Source of the DNA: an uncultured Burkholderiales bacterium
GTDB taxonomy: Bacteria > Pseudomonadota > Gammaproteobacteria > Burkholderiales > Thiobacillaceae
Direction of reading: 5' to 3'
Length of the DNA stretch: 64,000 bases
Assembly: GCA_937949525.1 (NCBI GenBank)
Contig: CALEDT010000008.1
Span: 1 to 64,000, forward strand
Shown piece after piece: positions 45,224 through 54,849 of this stretch. Each line of letters begins with the position of its first letter. The first letter of the stretch is position 1. A program made the position numbers and the translations under genes. The notes beneath the pieces are model-generated. The model was given only the letters and a program-made list of their open reading frames with translations, was not told the DNA's origin and ran no database searches.

Positions 45224-45766
45224 ATGTGGAAGCTGATCGGTGGCGTGGTCATCGGCGTGGTACTGACCCTGGGCCTCGCCTACGCGATGATGAGCCGGCT
45301 GATGTTCACGGAAACGGAAAGCCCGTTCGGCCTGGAAGAAACGGTCGCGCGCATCCAGCACAACATCCAGAACACCGGCAATGGCTGGGAGCTGTCCGGC
45401 CTGCGCAACCCGGCGCGCGCGGTTCAGGCCGACGGCGGCAACGTGCTGCCGGTGATGATGATCGAGGCGTGCAGCACCAAGTACTCCAAGCCCATCCTGA
45501 AAGAGGACACCGTGCGTTTCCTGTCCATCCTGATGCCGTGCAAGGTATCGGTGTACAAGAAGAACGACGGCAAGATCTACATCGGCACCATGAACGCCGG
45601 CCTGATGGGCAAGATGTTCGGGCCACTGGTGGGCGACGTGATGAGTCAGGTGGCGGAGGATCAGAAGAAATTCCTGTCGTTCGATCCCAGCACGCCGGCG
45701 CCGCCGATGATCCTGCCGACGGCAGGGGGGGGCGCCCAGGGCGGTGGTGGCGGCGGCGGTTGTTGA
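45224..45766 (+). CDS. DUF302-domain membrane-anchored protein with Gly-rich Cys-ending tail
   Basis: A 180-residue protein. Residues 3-23 form one transmembrane or signal-anchor helix (LIGGVVIGVVLTLGLAYAMM), followed by a DUF302 domain with MIEACSTKYSKPIL and LMPCKVSVYKKNDGKIYIGTMN. The last 14 residues are GGGAQGGGGGGGC, so the protein ends on a cysteine carried by a flexible glycine arm. The coding for this arm includes a run of eight G bases (45725-45732). GAGGAG precedes the ATG. It is the first gene before the octaheme cytochrome and cytochrome b genes. A redox or sulfur-carrier role is possible but unproven. Confidence 0.85.
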   Translation: MWKLIGGVVIGVVLTLGLAYAMMSRLMFTETESPFGLEETVARIQHNIQNTGNGWELSGLRNPARAVQADGGNVLPVMMIEACSTKYSKPILKEDTVRFLSILMPCKVSVYKKNDGKIYIGTMNAGLMGKMFGPLVGDVMSQVAEDQKKFLSFDPSTPAPPMILPTAGGGAQGGGGGGGC

Positions 45767-45823
45767 TCGTCGGCGCCGACACACCGGTTGCCGAATCCAT
45801 CCACTCTCATGCACGGAGTTCCC

Positions 45824-47449
45824 ATGCTGACACGATACGCCGGCATGCTGCTGGTGCTCGCCATCACCCTGTTTCCTGCCGTGCCGGCCTTGGCCGCGGC
45901 GGACACCCAGGCTGCGCCGAGTGTGCGCTCGGCATCCAAATCCACCGCCGACCACGCCAGCTTCAAGATCCTGCAACAGGAATTCAAAAGCGGCCCGGAG
46001 GTGACCCGGGCCTGTCTGACCTGCCATACCGAGGCGGCCAAGCAGGTGCTCAGGAGCAAGCACTGGACCTGGGAGTTTCTGAACCCGACCACGCAGCAGC
46101 GGCTGGGCAAGAAGCACGTGATCAACAACTTCTGTACCGCCGTGCCGTCGAACTACGCGTTCTGCACGGCCTGCCACGTCGGCTACGGGTGGAAGGACCA
46201 GAACTTCGACTTCGGCGCGCAGGAAAACGTGGACTGCCTGGTGTGTCACGACACCACCGGCAGCTACCGCAAGCTTCCCGGATTGGCGGGACACCCCAAC
46301 TATCAGGACATGGAGTTCCCGCCCAAGTCCGGACGCATCGTCAAGGCGCCCGATCTGGGCAAAGTGGCCCGCGCGGTGGGCAAGACCAGCCGCGACACCT
46401 GCGGTGCCTGCCATTTCTATGGCGGCGGCGGCGACGCCGTGAAGCATGGCGATCTCGACAGCTCGTTGGAGCAGCCGGGCAAGTACCTGGACGTGCACAT
46501 GGCCAAGGACGGCCTCAACTTCACCTGCGGCACCTGCCACCTGACTTCCGGACACGACGTGCCGGGTAGCCGCTACGCGGTGACGGTGGCGCAGTCCGAT
46601 ACCGCGCGCATGCATATGCGTGGACGTCAGGAGGGCAACCCGGCCACCTGCGAATCCTGTCATGGCGACAAGCCGCACCAGCATCGCCAGGCCGACCGCT
46701 TGAACAGCCACGCGCGCAAGCTGGCCTGCCAGACTTGCCACATCCCCGAATTCGCGCGGGCGAAGCCGACCAAGATGATGTGGGACTGGTCGACCGTCGG
46801 CCGCATGGACAAGGACGGCAAACCCTACAAGCTGAAGGACAGCAGCGGCTACGAATCCTATGACAGTCGCAAGGGTCATTTCGCCTACGAATCCAACGTC
46901 ATCCCGAAGTACGTCTGGTTCAACGGCGAGATCAACTACACGCTGCGCGAGACCAAGCTGGACCCCAGTCAGGTGATCCAGATCAACCGCTTCGAAGGCA
47001 GCCCGGACGACGGCAGGTCCAAGGTCTGGCCGATCAAGCGCTTCGTCGGCAAGCAACCGTATGACATCGGCAACAACCAGTTGGTGGTGTTTCACACCTG
47101 GGGGCCGGACGACAGCGCGTTGTGGACCAACTTCAACTGGGACAAGGCCATCGAGTTCGGCATGCGTGAAATCGGCGCCGAATACAGCGGTCAGTTCGCC
47201 TTCGTCAGCACCGAGATGTCTTGGCCGATCACGCACATGGTGGCGCCCAAGGAAGACGCGCTGGCATGCAAGCAATGCCACACCGCGCCCGGCCGTCTCG
47301 ATCAGGTGCCCGGACTGTACATCCCCGGGCGTCACGGCCATGCGCTGCTCGACACTTTGGGCTGGAGCTTCGCCGGCCTCGCCCTGTTGGGCGTGATCGC
47401 CCATGGCGCCGGCCGTATCGTCACCTCCCGCAGGAAGGAAGAGCAATGA
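45824..47449 (+). CDS. Tetrathionate-reductase-family octaheme cytochrome c (OTR)
   Basis: A 541-residue multiheme cytochrome. A signal peptide (to about residue 26) precedes eight CxxCH motifs at residues 64-68, 114-118, 138-142, 193-197, 235-239, 276-280, 302-306 and 482-486. The spacing and the TSGHDVPGSR and HIPEFARAKPT segments match the octaheme tetrathionate reductase family, which in Shewanella reduces tetrathionate, nitrite and hydroxylamine in vitro. A C-terminal membrane helix (LGWSFAGLALLGVIAHGAG) anchors it, unlike the soluble Shewanella protein. The start ATG 45824 has GGAG upstream. Its stop overlaps the cytochrome b start. Confidence 0.93.
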   Translation: MLTRYAGMLLVLAITLFPAVPALAAADTQAAPSVRSASKSTADHASFKILQQEFKSGPEVTRACLTCHTEAAKQVLRSKHWTWEFLNPTTQQRLGKKHVINNFCTAVPSNYAFCTACHVGYGWKDQNFDFGAQENVDCLVCHDTTGSYRKLPGLAGHPNYQDMEFPPKSGRIVKAPDLGKVARAVGKTSRDTCGACHFYGGGGDAVKHGDLDSSLEQPGKYLDVHMAKDGLNFTCGTCHLTSGHDVPGSRYAVTVAQSDTARMHMRGRQEGNPATCESCHGDKPHQHRQADRLNSHARKLACQTCHIPEFARAKPTKMMWDWSTVGRMDKDGKPYKLKDSSGYESYDSRKGHFAYESNVIPKYVWFNGEINYTLRETKLDPSQVIQINRFEGSPDDGRSKVWPIKRFVGKQPYDIGNNQLVVFHTWGPDDSALWTNFNWDKAIEFGMREIGAEYSGQFAFVSTEMSWPITHMVAPKEDALACKQCHTAPGRLDQVPGLYIPGRHGHALLDTLGWSFAGLALLGVIAHGAGRIVTSRRKEEQ

Positions 47450-48045
47450 CCGAACGCATCTACGTCTTCAAGCGCTTCGAGCGCTTCTGGCACTGGTCGC
47501 AGGCCTTGCTGATCATCACGCTGATGCTCACCGGCTTCGAGATCCACGGCACCTACCGGCTGTTCGGTTTCGAGTCGGCGGTGAACACGCACACCATCGC
47601 CGCCTGGTCGCTGGTCACGCTCTGGGTGTTCGCCATCTTCTGGCATTTCACCACCGGCGAGTGGAAGCAGTACATCCCCACCTTCGACAAAGTGGGCGCG
47701 ATGTTCAGGTACTACCTGACCGGCATATTCACGCACGCGCCGCACCCGTTCCGCCAGACCACGCTGCGCAAGCACAATCCGTTGCAACGCCTGGCCTACC
47801 TGGGCTTCTGGCTGGTGATGTCGCCGTTGATCTGGTTCTCCGGCTGGTTCTACCTGTTCTACGACTCCTGGGCGGACTGGGGCGTGGATGCCTGGCTGTC
47901 GCTGGAATGGGTGGCGTTCTTCCACACGCTGGGCGCATTCATGATCCTGATCTTCTTCATCGCCCACGTCTACCTGGCCACCGCCGGACACACACCCACG
48001 TCGCACATCAAGGCGATGATCACGGGTTGGGAGGAAGTGGAGTAA
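47446..48045 (+). CDS. Membrane cytochrome b (b561/thiosulfate-reductase type)
   Basis: A 199-residue membrane protein with about four transmembrane helices and likely heme-ligating His: RFERFWHWSQALLIITLMLTGFEIHG (helix 1), NTHTIAAWSLVTLWVFAIFWHFTTGEWKQY (helix 2), FFHTLGAFMILIFFIAHVYLATAGHT (last). It resembles thiosulfate-reductase and formate-dehydrogenase gamma subunits that connect periplasmic enzymes to quinone. It overlaps the OTR gene by four bases (ATGA), so the two almost certainly work together. Confidence 0.92.
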   Translation: MTERIYVFKRFERFWHWSQALLIITLMLTGFEIHGTYRLFGFESAVNTHTIAAWSLVTLWVFAIFWHFTTGEWKQYIPTFDKVGAMFRYYLTGIFTHAPHPFRQTTLRKHNPLQRLAYLGFWLVMSPLIWFSGWFYLFYDSWADWGVDAWLSLEWVAFFHTLGAFMILIFFIAHVYLATAGHTPTSHIKAMITGWEEVE

Positions 48046-48199
48046 CCGATCGGATCCGTCCTTGGCCTGCCGGGCGAAGGGCGGATCGGGTGCCCGCGGC
48101 GCTGGATTGCTCCGACAGCGGCCGCTTGACGTCATCGCCGCCGCCCGCGTGCGCGGGTTGGTGATAACCTTGCGGGTTCAATCCGTGCCCCTCCCGCGC

Positions 48200-50497
48200 A
48201 TGTTCCCCTCACTGACCGAATTGATCGGCCGGCGCCCCTGGTTGGTCGTGCTCATGGGCTGTCTGCTGGTTGCCCTGGGCGCGCTGTACAGTCATGACGT
48301 GATGCAGCGACTGACGCTGGCGCCCGGCTGGGAAGTGCCCGGCAGCGGCTCGGATACCGCGGTCCGGGTGCTGCGTGACCAGTTCGGGCGCGACGAGACG
48401 CCGGTGATCCTGCTGTTCCGCCCGCGCACGACGGCACTTGGCGCAGCCGACAGCGCGGACTATCGCGATGCCGTCGAGGCGGTGCTGGGCGCCATCGCGC
48501 ACAATCCCGACGTCGGCAGCGTGGTCAGTTATCACACCACCGGCGATGTCCGATTCCGCTCCAGGGATGGCCAGTTGGTGTATGCCATGGTGCAGTTGGC
48601 GCGCGGCGCCGACGAAGGCATCGGCGCGTTCGAGCGGCTGCGTGCACAGACGCATTCCGATACCCTGGAAGTGTTGCTGGGCGGCGAACTGGCGACTTAC
48701 GTCGATATCCGCCATCAGCTCGAGCGCGACATCTGGCGCGCGGAAGTGGTCAGTTTCGTGGTGCTGGCGGTACTGCTGGTGTGGGTGTTCGGTTCGCTGG
48801 TGGCGGCGATGCTGCCGCTGGTGGTTGGCGGCGTGAGCATCCTGTTGTCGGTGGCTTTGCTGAAGACGTTCACGCACGTCATCGACATCAGCGTGTATGC
48901 CGCCAATGTCGTATCCATGCTGGGTTTGGCGCTGGCCATCGACTATGCGCTGTTCATCGTTTCCCGCTTTCGCGAGGAGCTGGACCGGGATGGCGAGGTA
49001 CGCCGGGCGTTGGCGGTCACCATGCGCACCGCCGGACGAACCGTGGCATTCAGCGGCCTGACCGTGGCCGCCAGCCTGTTCTGCCTGCTGATGCTGCCGC
49101 AGCGTTTCTTCCAGAACATGGGGCTGGCCGGCGGCATCTCGGTGGCCGGCGCCATGCTCACCTCCATCATCCTGCTGCCGGCGTTGCTGGCGCTGCTGGG
49201 CCGGCGCGTCAACAGTCTGGCGCTGCCGGTGCTGGCGCGGCGCGCGGCGCGCCAGGGCGATGACGGCCGCTGGTTCCGCTTCAGCCAGTTCGTCATGCGG
49301 CGCGCTTGGGCGGTGCTGATCGGCACGTTGGCTCTGCTGCTGCTGCTGGGGGTACCGGTGCTGCACATGGACATCGGCCCGGCCGACAGCCGGTCGTTGC
49401 CGGTGACCGCGGAAAGCCGTCAGGTGCAGGAGATGCTGGAGCGCCGCTTCCAGCATGCGGACATGAGTCCGCTGGTGCTGACCGTGCGCACTGCGGGCGG
49501 GGACGCCCACGCGGAATCCGGTTTGGCTGGACTGCACCAGTTGACGCAACGTCTGCAGACGCTGTCCGGCGTGATCGCCGTCAAAGGGCTGGTCAGTGTC
49601 GACGACAATCTGAAACTCGAGGACTACCAACTGCTTTACCGCTATCCGGATCAGTTCCCGATGGCAGCGGAGACGCTGGCGGCCTACGCACGCGGCCCCT
49701 ACAGCGTGCTCTATGTCGAGTATGCGCAGCCACCCAACTCCGAGGATGCACGCGATCTGGTGCGGGAGATTCGCGCGCTGGCACTGCCTGACGGCATTGC
49801 GGCACTGCATGTCGGCGGTTTTCCTGCCTTTCACCTGGATTATCTGGAATCGCTGGGCAAATGGGTACCGTGGACCATCGCCGTCATCGTCTGTGTCATC
49901 TTCGTGCTGCTGTTCTTCATGTTGGGCAGCGTGCTGATTCCGCTGAAGGCGGTGCTGACCAACCTGTTGTCGCTGTCGGCGACGTTCGGCGCGCTGGTCT
50001 GGGTGTTTCAGGACGGCAATCTGGCCGAATGGCTTGATTTCACCCCGCAGGGCAGCATGGACGGCACCATCCTGGTGCTGATTTTCGCTGCAGCGTTCGG
50101 TCTGTCGATCGACTACGAGGTGTTCCTGCTGTCCCGGGTCAAGGAAATGTGCCAGCATACCGGCGACAACATGCGCTCCGTCGCCACCGGCATCCAGCGT
50201 AGCGGGCCCATCATTACCAGCGCGGCCTTGTTGATCGGTGTGGTGCTGGGCGCCTTCGCCATGGGCGAGGTGGTGTTCATGAAGGCCATGGGACTCGGTT
50301 TGCTGCTGTCGGTGATCGTCGACGCGACCCTGGTGCGCATGCTGCTGGTGCCAGCCAGCCTGCGGCTACTGGGGCATCTCAACTGGTGGGCGCCGCGACC
50401 GTTGCTGATGCTGTACCGGCGGTTCAACATGAGTGAGGCGGAACGCGCGCCGGAGGCTACTGCGCACGAGTCGGCGGGAAAGCGAATCGAACGATGA
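48200..50497 (+). CDS. MMPL/RND-family permease
   Basis: A 765-residue integral membrane protein of the RND superfamily. It has two repeats of a helix, a large periplasmic loop and five more helices. The transmembrane signature carries paired acidic and small residues (MLGLALAIDYALFIVSRFREEL; AAFGLSIDYEVFLLSRVKEM). MMPL proteins export lipids or other hydrophobic compounds. ATG 48200 is chosen; GTG 48185 would add five residues. It overlaps the downstream periplasmic-protein gene by four bases, so they form one unit. The substrate is unknown. Confidence 0.9.
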   Translation: MFPSLTELIGRRPWLVVLMGCLLVALGALYSHDVMQRLTLAPGWEVPGSGSDTAVRVLRDQFGRDETPVILLFRPRTTALGAADSADYRDAVEAVLGAIAHNPDVGSVVSYHTTGDVRFRSRDGQLVYAMVQLARGADEGIGAFERLRAQTHSDTLEVLLGGELATYVDIRHQLERDIWRAEVVSFVVLAVLLVWVFGSLVAAMLPLVVGGVSILLSVALLKTFTHVIDISVYAANVVSMLGLALAIDYALFIVSRFREELDRDGEVRRALAVTMRTAGRTVAFSGLTVAASLFCLLMLPQRFFQNMGLAGGISVAGAMLTSIILLPALLALLGRRVNSLALPVLARRAARQGDDGRWFRFSQFVMRRAWAVLIGTLALLLLLGVPVLHMDIGPADSRSLPVTAESRQVQEMLERRFQHADMSPLVLTVRTAGGDAHAESGLAGLHQLTQRLQTLSGVIAVKGLVSVDDNLKLEDYQLLYRYPDQFPMAAETLAAYARGPYSVLYVEYAQPPNSEDARDLVREIRALALPDGIAALHVGGFPAFHLDYLESLGKWVPWTIAVIVCVIFVLLFFMLGSVLIPLKAVLTNLLSLSATFGALVWVFQDGNLAEWLDFTPQGSMDGTILVLIFAAAFGLSIDYEVFLLSRVKEMCQHTGDNMRSVATGIQRSGPIITSAALLIGVVLGAFAMGEVVFMKAMGLGLLLSVIVDATLVRMLLVPASLRLLGHLNWWAPRPLLMLYRRFNMSEAERAPEATAHESAGKRIER

Positions 50498-51273
50498 CGA
50501 GAGTGCTATCGGCCCTGTTGCTGGCCACCGGTCTGTGCCTGTTCCCACCGGCGGCACGCGCGGATCTCGCCATGGCCGGACGCAGTACGGTACTGGCCAT
50601 GGGCATGCAGGGTATCGGCCAGGAAGGGGTATGGCTGCGGCGCACGCAGATCCGTCGCGACCTGATCGACCGCGGCAAGGCCTATACCCATTTGTACGAT
50701 CTCGATCGTCGGGAAATCACCATCATCGATCACTCCCAACGCCTGGCACAGGTCCATGCCATGGCCGACCTGCGCCAGCAGGCGGGCGCGCGCGCCTCCG
50801 CCAGCGACCTGCGTCTGAAGATCACGCCGACCGGGCGCCGTCAGCCCTTGCAGGACTGGAGTTGTGCGGAGCATCGGTTGGAGGCGGCCATGCCGGCGCA
50901 GATCGGCGACGAGCAGGTCAGCTTCGAATTGGCCGGCACGCTCTGGCTGGCACGCAACACGCCGCAGCAGAAAGAGATCGCAGCGTTCATCAAGGCCGCC
51001 GAGAATCCGGATTTCTTCATGGGCATACCGGCGTTGGCCAAGACCTCACCGGCTCAGGCGAGTGGCTTGAGTGAGGTGGTGCGCCGCCTGGCGCCGCTCG
51101 GCCTGCTGTGCGCGGCCGAGCTGGAGACGCGTTACGAAGGCACGGGTCGCCTGGCCGAGCTGTCGCGCAAGATGAACAGCCGCATCAGTGTGCAGTACGA
51201 GCGCTACAGCACCGATGCATTGGACCCTGCGTTGTTCGCCGTTCCGGTCGGCTACCGGGTGGTGCGCGACTGA
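50494..51273 (+). CDS. Periplasmic protein of unknown function, coupled to MMPL permease
   Basis: A 259-residue protein with a signal peptide (LSALLLATGLCLFPPAARA). The body has strand-rich segments in the style of lipid-carrier or DUF4412-like proteins: GVWLRRTQIRRDLIDRGKAYTHLYDLDRREITIID, then APLGLLCAAELETRYEGTG and SVQYERYSTDALDPALFAVPVGYRVV. It likely works with the MMPL permease as a periplasmic partner (inference from the coupled genes). Exact family membership is uncertain. Confidence 0.75.
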   Translation: MTRVLSALLLATGLCLFPPAARADLAMAGRSTVLAMGMQGIGQEGVWLRRTQIRRDLIDRGKAYTHLYDLDRREITIIDHSQRLAQVHAMADLRQQAGARASASDLRLKITPTGRRQPLQDWSCAEHRLEAAMPAQIGDEQVSFELAGTLWLARNTPQQKEIAAFIKAAENPDFFMGIPALAKTSPAQASGLSEVVRRLAPLGLLCAAELETRYEGTGRLAELSRKMNSRISVQYERYSTDALDPALFAVPVGYRVVRD

Positions 51274-51301
51274 AGCAGGATCTCACCGCAACGACCGCGG
51301 A

Positions 51302-52918
51302 TCAAATCAGTTGCTGGCCATGCTCGCGCGTGTTGTGGAACCGCACCTTGGGCCAGCGTTCCATGGCGAGGCTGAGGTTCACGTGGTTGTCGGCGAGATA
51401 GACCAGGTTGTCGTCGACATCGCGCGCCAGCCGCATCTGCTGAGCCTTGACGAAGTCGGCCAGATGCGCGGCATCCGCGCAGGTCACCCAGCGCGCGGTA
51501 TGAATGGGGGAGCGTTCGAACACCGCATCGACACCGTATTCGGTCTTCAGCCGGTGCTCCACCACCTCGAACTGGAGCTGGCCCACGGCACCCAGCAGCG
51601 GCAGGCTGTCGAGCAGCGGCGTGAACACCTGGATCGCGCCTTCCTCACCCAGCTCGCGTAGGCCCTTGCCCAACTGCTTGGATTTCAACGGGTCGCGCAG
51701 GCGCGCCTTGCTGAACAGATCGGGCGCGAAGTAGGGGATGCCGCGGTAGTGCAAGGCCTCGCCTTCGGTCAACACGTCGCCGATTTGCAACTGACCGTGG
51801 TTGTGGATGCCGATGATGTCACCAGCGTAGGCTTCCTCCATGCGCGCCCGTTCGTTGGCCATGAACACCACGGCGTTGGCGATCTTGATCTCCTTGCCAG
51901 TCCGCCGGTGGCGTACTTTCATGCCTGGCGTGTAGCGCCCGGAGCAGACACGGAAAAAGGCGATGCGGTCGCGGTGATTGGGATCCATATTGGCCTGGAT
52001 CTTGAACACGAAGCCGGTAAACGCTTGCTCGGCGGGATCGACGTAGCGGGTGCCGCCGGCGATGTCGGCCTGACGCGGCTGCGGCGGCGGTGCCCAGTCC
52101 TTGAGGGCGCGCAGGATCTCGCGCACACCGAAGTTGTTGATGGCCGAGCCGAAGAACACCGGCGTCTGCCGGCCCTTGAGGAAATCATCCAGATGAAACG
52201 CGGCGCCGGCACCGCGCACCAGCTCGATTTCGCCATCCATGGCGGCGAATTCCATCGGATACTGCGCGCGCAGCGTCTCGATCGCGTCGCCACGCAACAC
52301 TTCGAACGACTGGTCGGCACGTTCCTGGCCGGGGGTGAAGCGCAGCACCTCGTCATCGATCAGGTGATAGACGCCGTGAAAACGCTTGCCCATGCCGATC
52401 GGCCAGGTAACGGGCGCGCAGTGGATCTTGAGGATGGACTCGATCTCGTCGAGCAGTTCCAGCGGCTCGCGCACGTCGCGGTCGAGCTTGTTGATGAAGG
52501 TGATGATGGGCGTGTCGCGCAGCCGGCACACCTCGAGCAGCTTGATGGTCTGCTCCTCGACGCCTTTGGCGGCGTCCACCACCATCACCGCGGCGTCCAC
52601 GGCGGTCAGCACCCGGTACGTATCCTCGGAGAAATCCTTGTGGCCAGGGGTGTCCAGCAGATTGATGACGCAGTCGTCGTAAGCGAACTGCATGACCGAA
52701 CTGGCCACCGAGATGCCGCGCTGCTTCTCCACCTCCAACCAGTCCGAAGTGGCGAACTTGCCGCTCTTGCGCGCTTTGACGGTGCCGGCCATCTGAATCG
52801 CGCCGCCGAACAGCAGCAGCTTCTCCGTGAGCGTAGTCTTGCCGGCGTCGGGGTGGGAGATGATGGCGAAGGTGCGGCGTTTCGCCACGTGTGGAGCGAG
52901 GGGGCTGTCGGGATTCAC
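51302..52918 (-). CDS. prfC: Peptide chain release factor 3
   Basis: A 538-residue translational GTPase that recycles RF1 and RF2 after termination. G1 is [10 protein letters not shown]2 lies in [11 protein letters not shown]3 is [15 protein letters not shown]4 is NKLDRD, and the domain II/III region ([31 protein letters not shown]) is RF3-type. The start is taken as GTG 52918, which places the G domain near the N-terminus as in the E. coli 529-residue protein. An ATG at 52981 would add 21 residues with no clear function. Confidence 0.95.
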   Translation of the reverse strand: MNPDSPLAPHVAKRRTFAIISHPDAGKTTLTEKLLLFGGAIQMAGTVKARKSGKFATSDWLEVEKQRGISVASSVMQFAYDDCVINLLDTPGHKDFSEDTYRVLTAVDAAVMVVDAAKGVEEQTIKLLEVCRLRDTPIITFINKLDRDVREPLELLDEIESILKIHCAPVTWPIGMGKRFHGVYHLIDDEVLRFTPGQERADQSFEVLRGDAIETLRAQYPMEFAAMDGEIELVRGAGAAFHLDDFLKGRQTPVFFGSAINNFGVREILRALKDWAPPPQPRQADIAGGTRYVDPAEQAFTGFVFKIQANMDPNHRDRIAFFRVCSGRYTPGMKVRHRRTGKEIKIANAVVFMANERARMEEAYAGDIIGIHNHGQLQIGDVLTEGEALHYRGIPYFAPDLFSKARLRDPLKSKQLGKGLRELGEEGAIQVFTPLLDSLPLLGAVGQLQFEVVEHRLKTEYGVDAVFERSPIHTARWVTCADAAHLADFVKAQQMRLARDVDDNLVYLADNHVNLSLAMERWPKVRFHNTREHGQQLI

Positions 52919-53009
52919 TGCGGCGTTCCAAAGCGCTGAAGGGAGCGGATACCGGTACGCAGCGGGGCGGCGCACCGGCATCCGCTCCCCATCAGGGGGC
53001 GTGTAAAGG

Positions 53010-53924
53010 TCAGGCGTTCTGCTGGATGCCGGCCACCAGCCAGCCGTGGCTGCCGTCGGCGGGACGGGTCAGGTGCCAGGTCTCGTCGAACGGTGCGGCT
53101 TCGTCGCCCTCTTCGGCGATGGTGCCGTGGAAACGCACACTGACGATGTGCCGGTTGGCTTCCTCGACCGCTTCCAGTACCTCGGCATGCAGTTCGACGA
53201 CTTCCGTTCGCTGGGTGGCGCCGCGTCGTTCATCGATGTCCAGCTTCAGTTCGGCATACATCTCCGGCGTGGTGAAGGCGCGCAGATCGTCGAGATCACC
53301 TGCATCGTTCGCCGCCTGCAAGCGGATGAAGTTGACCTTGGCCTGACGGCTGAAGGCTTCCGCGTCGAAGCCCGGCGGCAGATGCGGCGTATCCGGAGCA
53401 GGCGCGTCGCCGAGTTCCGCGGCAACGCTGCCCGGCATCGGCCGCGAGGATTGCAGCTGCGCCGGCGCGGGCGTCAACGGCGCTGGTCGCGACACGGGCA
53501 CCGGGCCGCCGCCAGCGGTCTGGCCGGCATACTGCATGGCGCCGGCGCCGGGCTGATTGCGCCGCAGGAACCAGCGCATCAGCAGAAAGGCGGCCATGGC
53601 CAGCAACGCCAGCATCAGGAAGCTGGCCATTTCCTCACCCAGGCCCAAGTGCGAGAACAGTGCAGCCAAGCCCAGGGCGGCGGCGATGCCGGCCACCGGG
53701 CCCAGCCACGAACGACCGCCAGCCTGGCCGGCCGCGCCACTGCCGGCCGGCGTATTCTGCGCCTGGTTGTTTTGGTTCTGGCGCGGCGCCGCGTCGCGCT
53801 TCATCGGCGCTTCGCGTTGCATACCATAGGACTTGCCGCCGCCCATGCGTTTGGCTTCGGCCTCGGGCATGGGCAGCGTGAACGTGAAGAATACGGCGAT
53901 CAGGGACAACAGGACGTGTCGCAT
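53010..53924 (-). CDS. Tim44-domain membrane protein
   Basis: A 304-residue protein with a signal peptide ([22 protein letters not shown]), a low-complexity Gln/Asn-rich stretch, two hydrophobic helices (residues 77-117) and a C-terminal Tim44-like domain ([41 protein letters not shown] in pieces). Tim44-like bacterial proteins are of uncertain role and are often annotated as putative lipid-binding or membrane-transport proteins. It is upstream of prfC on the same strand with a 91-base gap. Confidence 0.9.
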   Translation of the reverse strand: MRHVLLSLIAVFFTFTLPMPEAEAKRMGGGKSYGMQREAPMKRDAAPRQNQNNQAQNTPAGSGAAGQAGGRSWLGPVAGIAAALGLAALFSHLGLGEEMASFLMLALLAMAAFLLMRWFLRRNQPGAGAMQYAGQTAGGGPVPVSRPAPLTPAPAQLQSSRPMPGSVAAELGDAPAPDTPHLPPGFDAEAFSRQAKVNFIRLQAANDAGDLDDLRAFTTPEMYAELKLDIDERRGATQRTEVVELHAEVLEAVEEANRHIVSVRFHGTIAEEGDEAAPFDETWHLTRPADGSHGWLVAGIQQNA

Positions 53925-54035
53925 GCGAAACGACTCCTCATGGGAAAGGCATCATTATAACCGGCGGGATGCCGGGCTCGGCCAATGGAGCGCGGCCGTG
54001 CCGCTTTGGTTCCGGTCTTCGCGGCGCTAGGCTGT

Positions 54036-54587
54036 TTAGCGCGGCAGCCGGCGCTGAGCGCGCTGGCGCCAGGACCAGATGATCCAGGCCCGCCACAGGC
54101 CGTTGGCGACGAAGTAAGCTGTCACCGCCAAGGTGCTGGCGAGAATGACCAGGCCGAGGATCAACGGTTGACCCAAGGTGGCGATGCGTTCCATCCAGAA
54201 CGCGAACCATGCGCCCAGGGTCTGCGCATCGGTGCCCAGGTCGGCCTCGCTGACACCGGCCGGGTTTTCTCCGAGCAGAAAGGCGCCGAGCTTGTACGCG
54301 GCATAGTAGATCGGCGCGAAGGTGATCGGATTGGTCACCAGCGTGCTGGCCATCGCCACCGGCAGGTTGGCGCGCAGGGAAACCGCCAGGATGGCCGCGA
54401 ACGGAATCTGCGCGATCGGGATGAGCAGACCGAAGAACACACCGATCGCCAAGCCCAGCGCGATGCCGTGCCGGCTGAGATGCCACAGGCGCGGGTGATG
54501 CAGGGCCGGGCCGAGATGACGCAGCAGCCGGTGCTCGCGCACACGGTGCGGGTCGGGCAGCCATTGACGTAGTCGTCGTTTCAGCAT
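54036..54587 (-). CDS. DUF2062-domain membrane protein
   Basis: A 183-residue membrane protein matching the DUF2062 family. It has the family motif HGIALGLAIGVFFGLLIPIAQIPFAAILAVSLRANLPVAMASTLVTNPITFAPIYYAAYKLGAFLLG (in pieces). Four hydrophobic helices are predicted. The family sits beside glycosyltransferase or competence genes in some genomes but has no assigned function. The ATG 54587 is chosen over one at 54680 because the added N-terminus has no family match. Confidence 0.85.
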   Translation of the reverse strand: MLKRRLRQWLPDPHRVREHRLLRHLGPALHHPRLWHLSRHGIALGLAIGVFFGLLIPIAQIPFAAILAVSLRANLPVAMASTLVTNPITFAPIYYAAYKLGAFLLGENPAGVSEADLGTDAQTLGAWFAFWMERIATLGQPLILGLVILASTLAVTAYFVANGLWRAWIIWSWRQRAQRRLPR

Positions 54588-54849
54588 GTTCGCGCGGTGG
54601 ACGGGTAAGCTGGTGTCGGGCGGCATCGGGACGATGTCACGGTACGCGCGATTGTGCCGGAATTCGGCGCGCGCGCACATCGATCATAACGTTTGTCGAC
54701 AACGTGCGGACGTACTTGGTTCCGGACCGCGACAGCATCCCGGGGGTCCGTCGTGTCTTGGCTGGACGGTGCCGGCCCGCTTTATTGGGCGATAATGCCC
54801 GACGAGACGAACCCATGACCGGTGTCGCATCGGTCGAGAGCAGCCGCGC

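Noticed and set aside
44864-47446. An 860-codon minus-strand frame opposite radA and the octaheme gene
   Set aside because: It is an antisense shadow of well-supported genes with heme and Walker motifs on the plus strand.
48209-50158. A 649-codon minus-strand frame rich in Gln and His
   Set aside because: It lies opposite the MMPL permease, shows only antisense codon bias, and has no domain or start signal.
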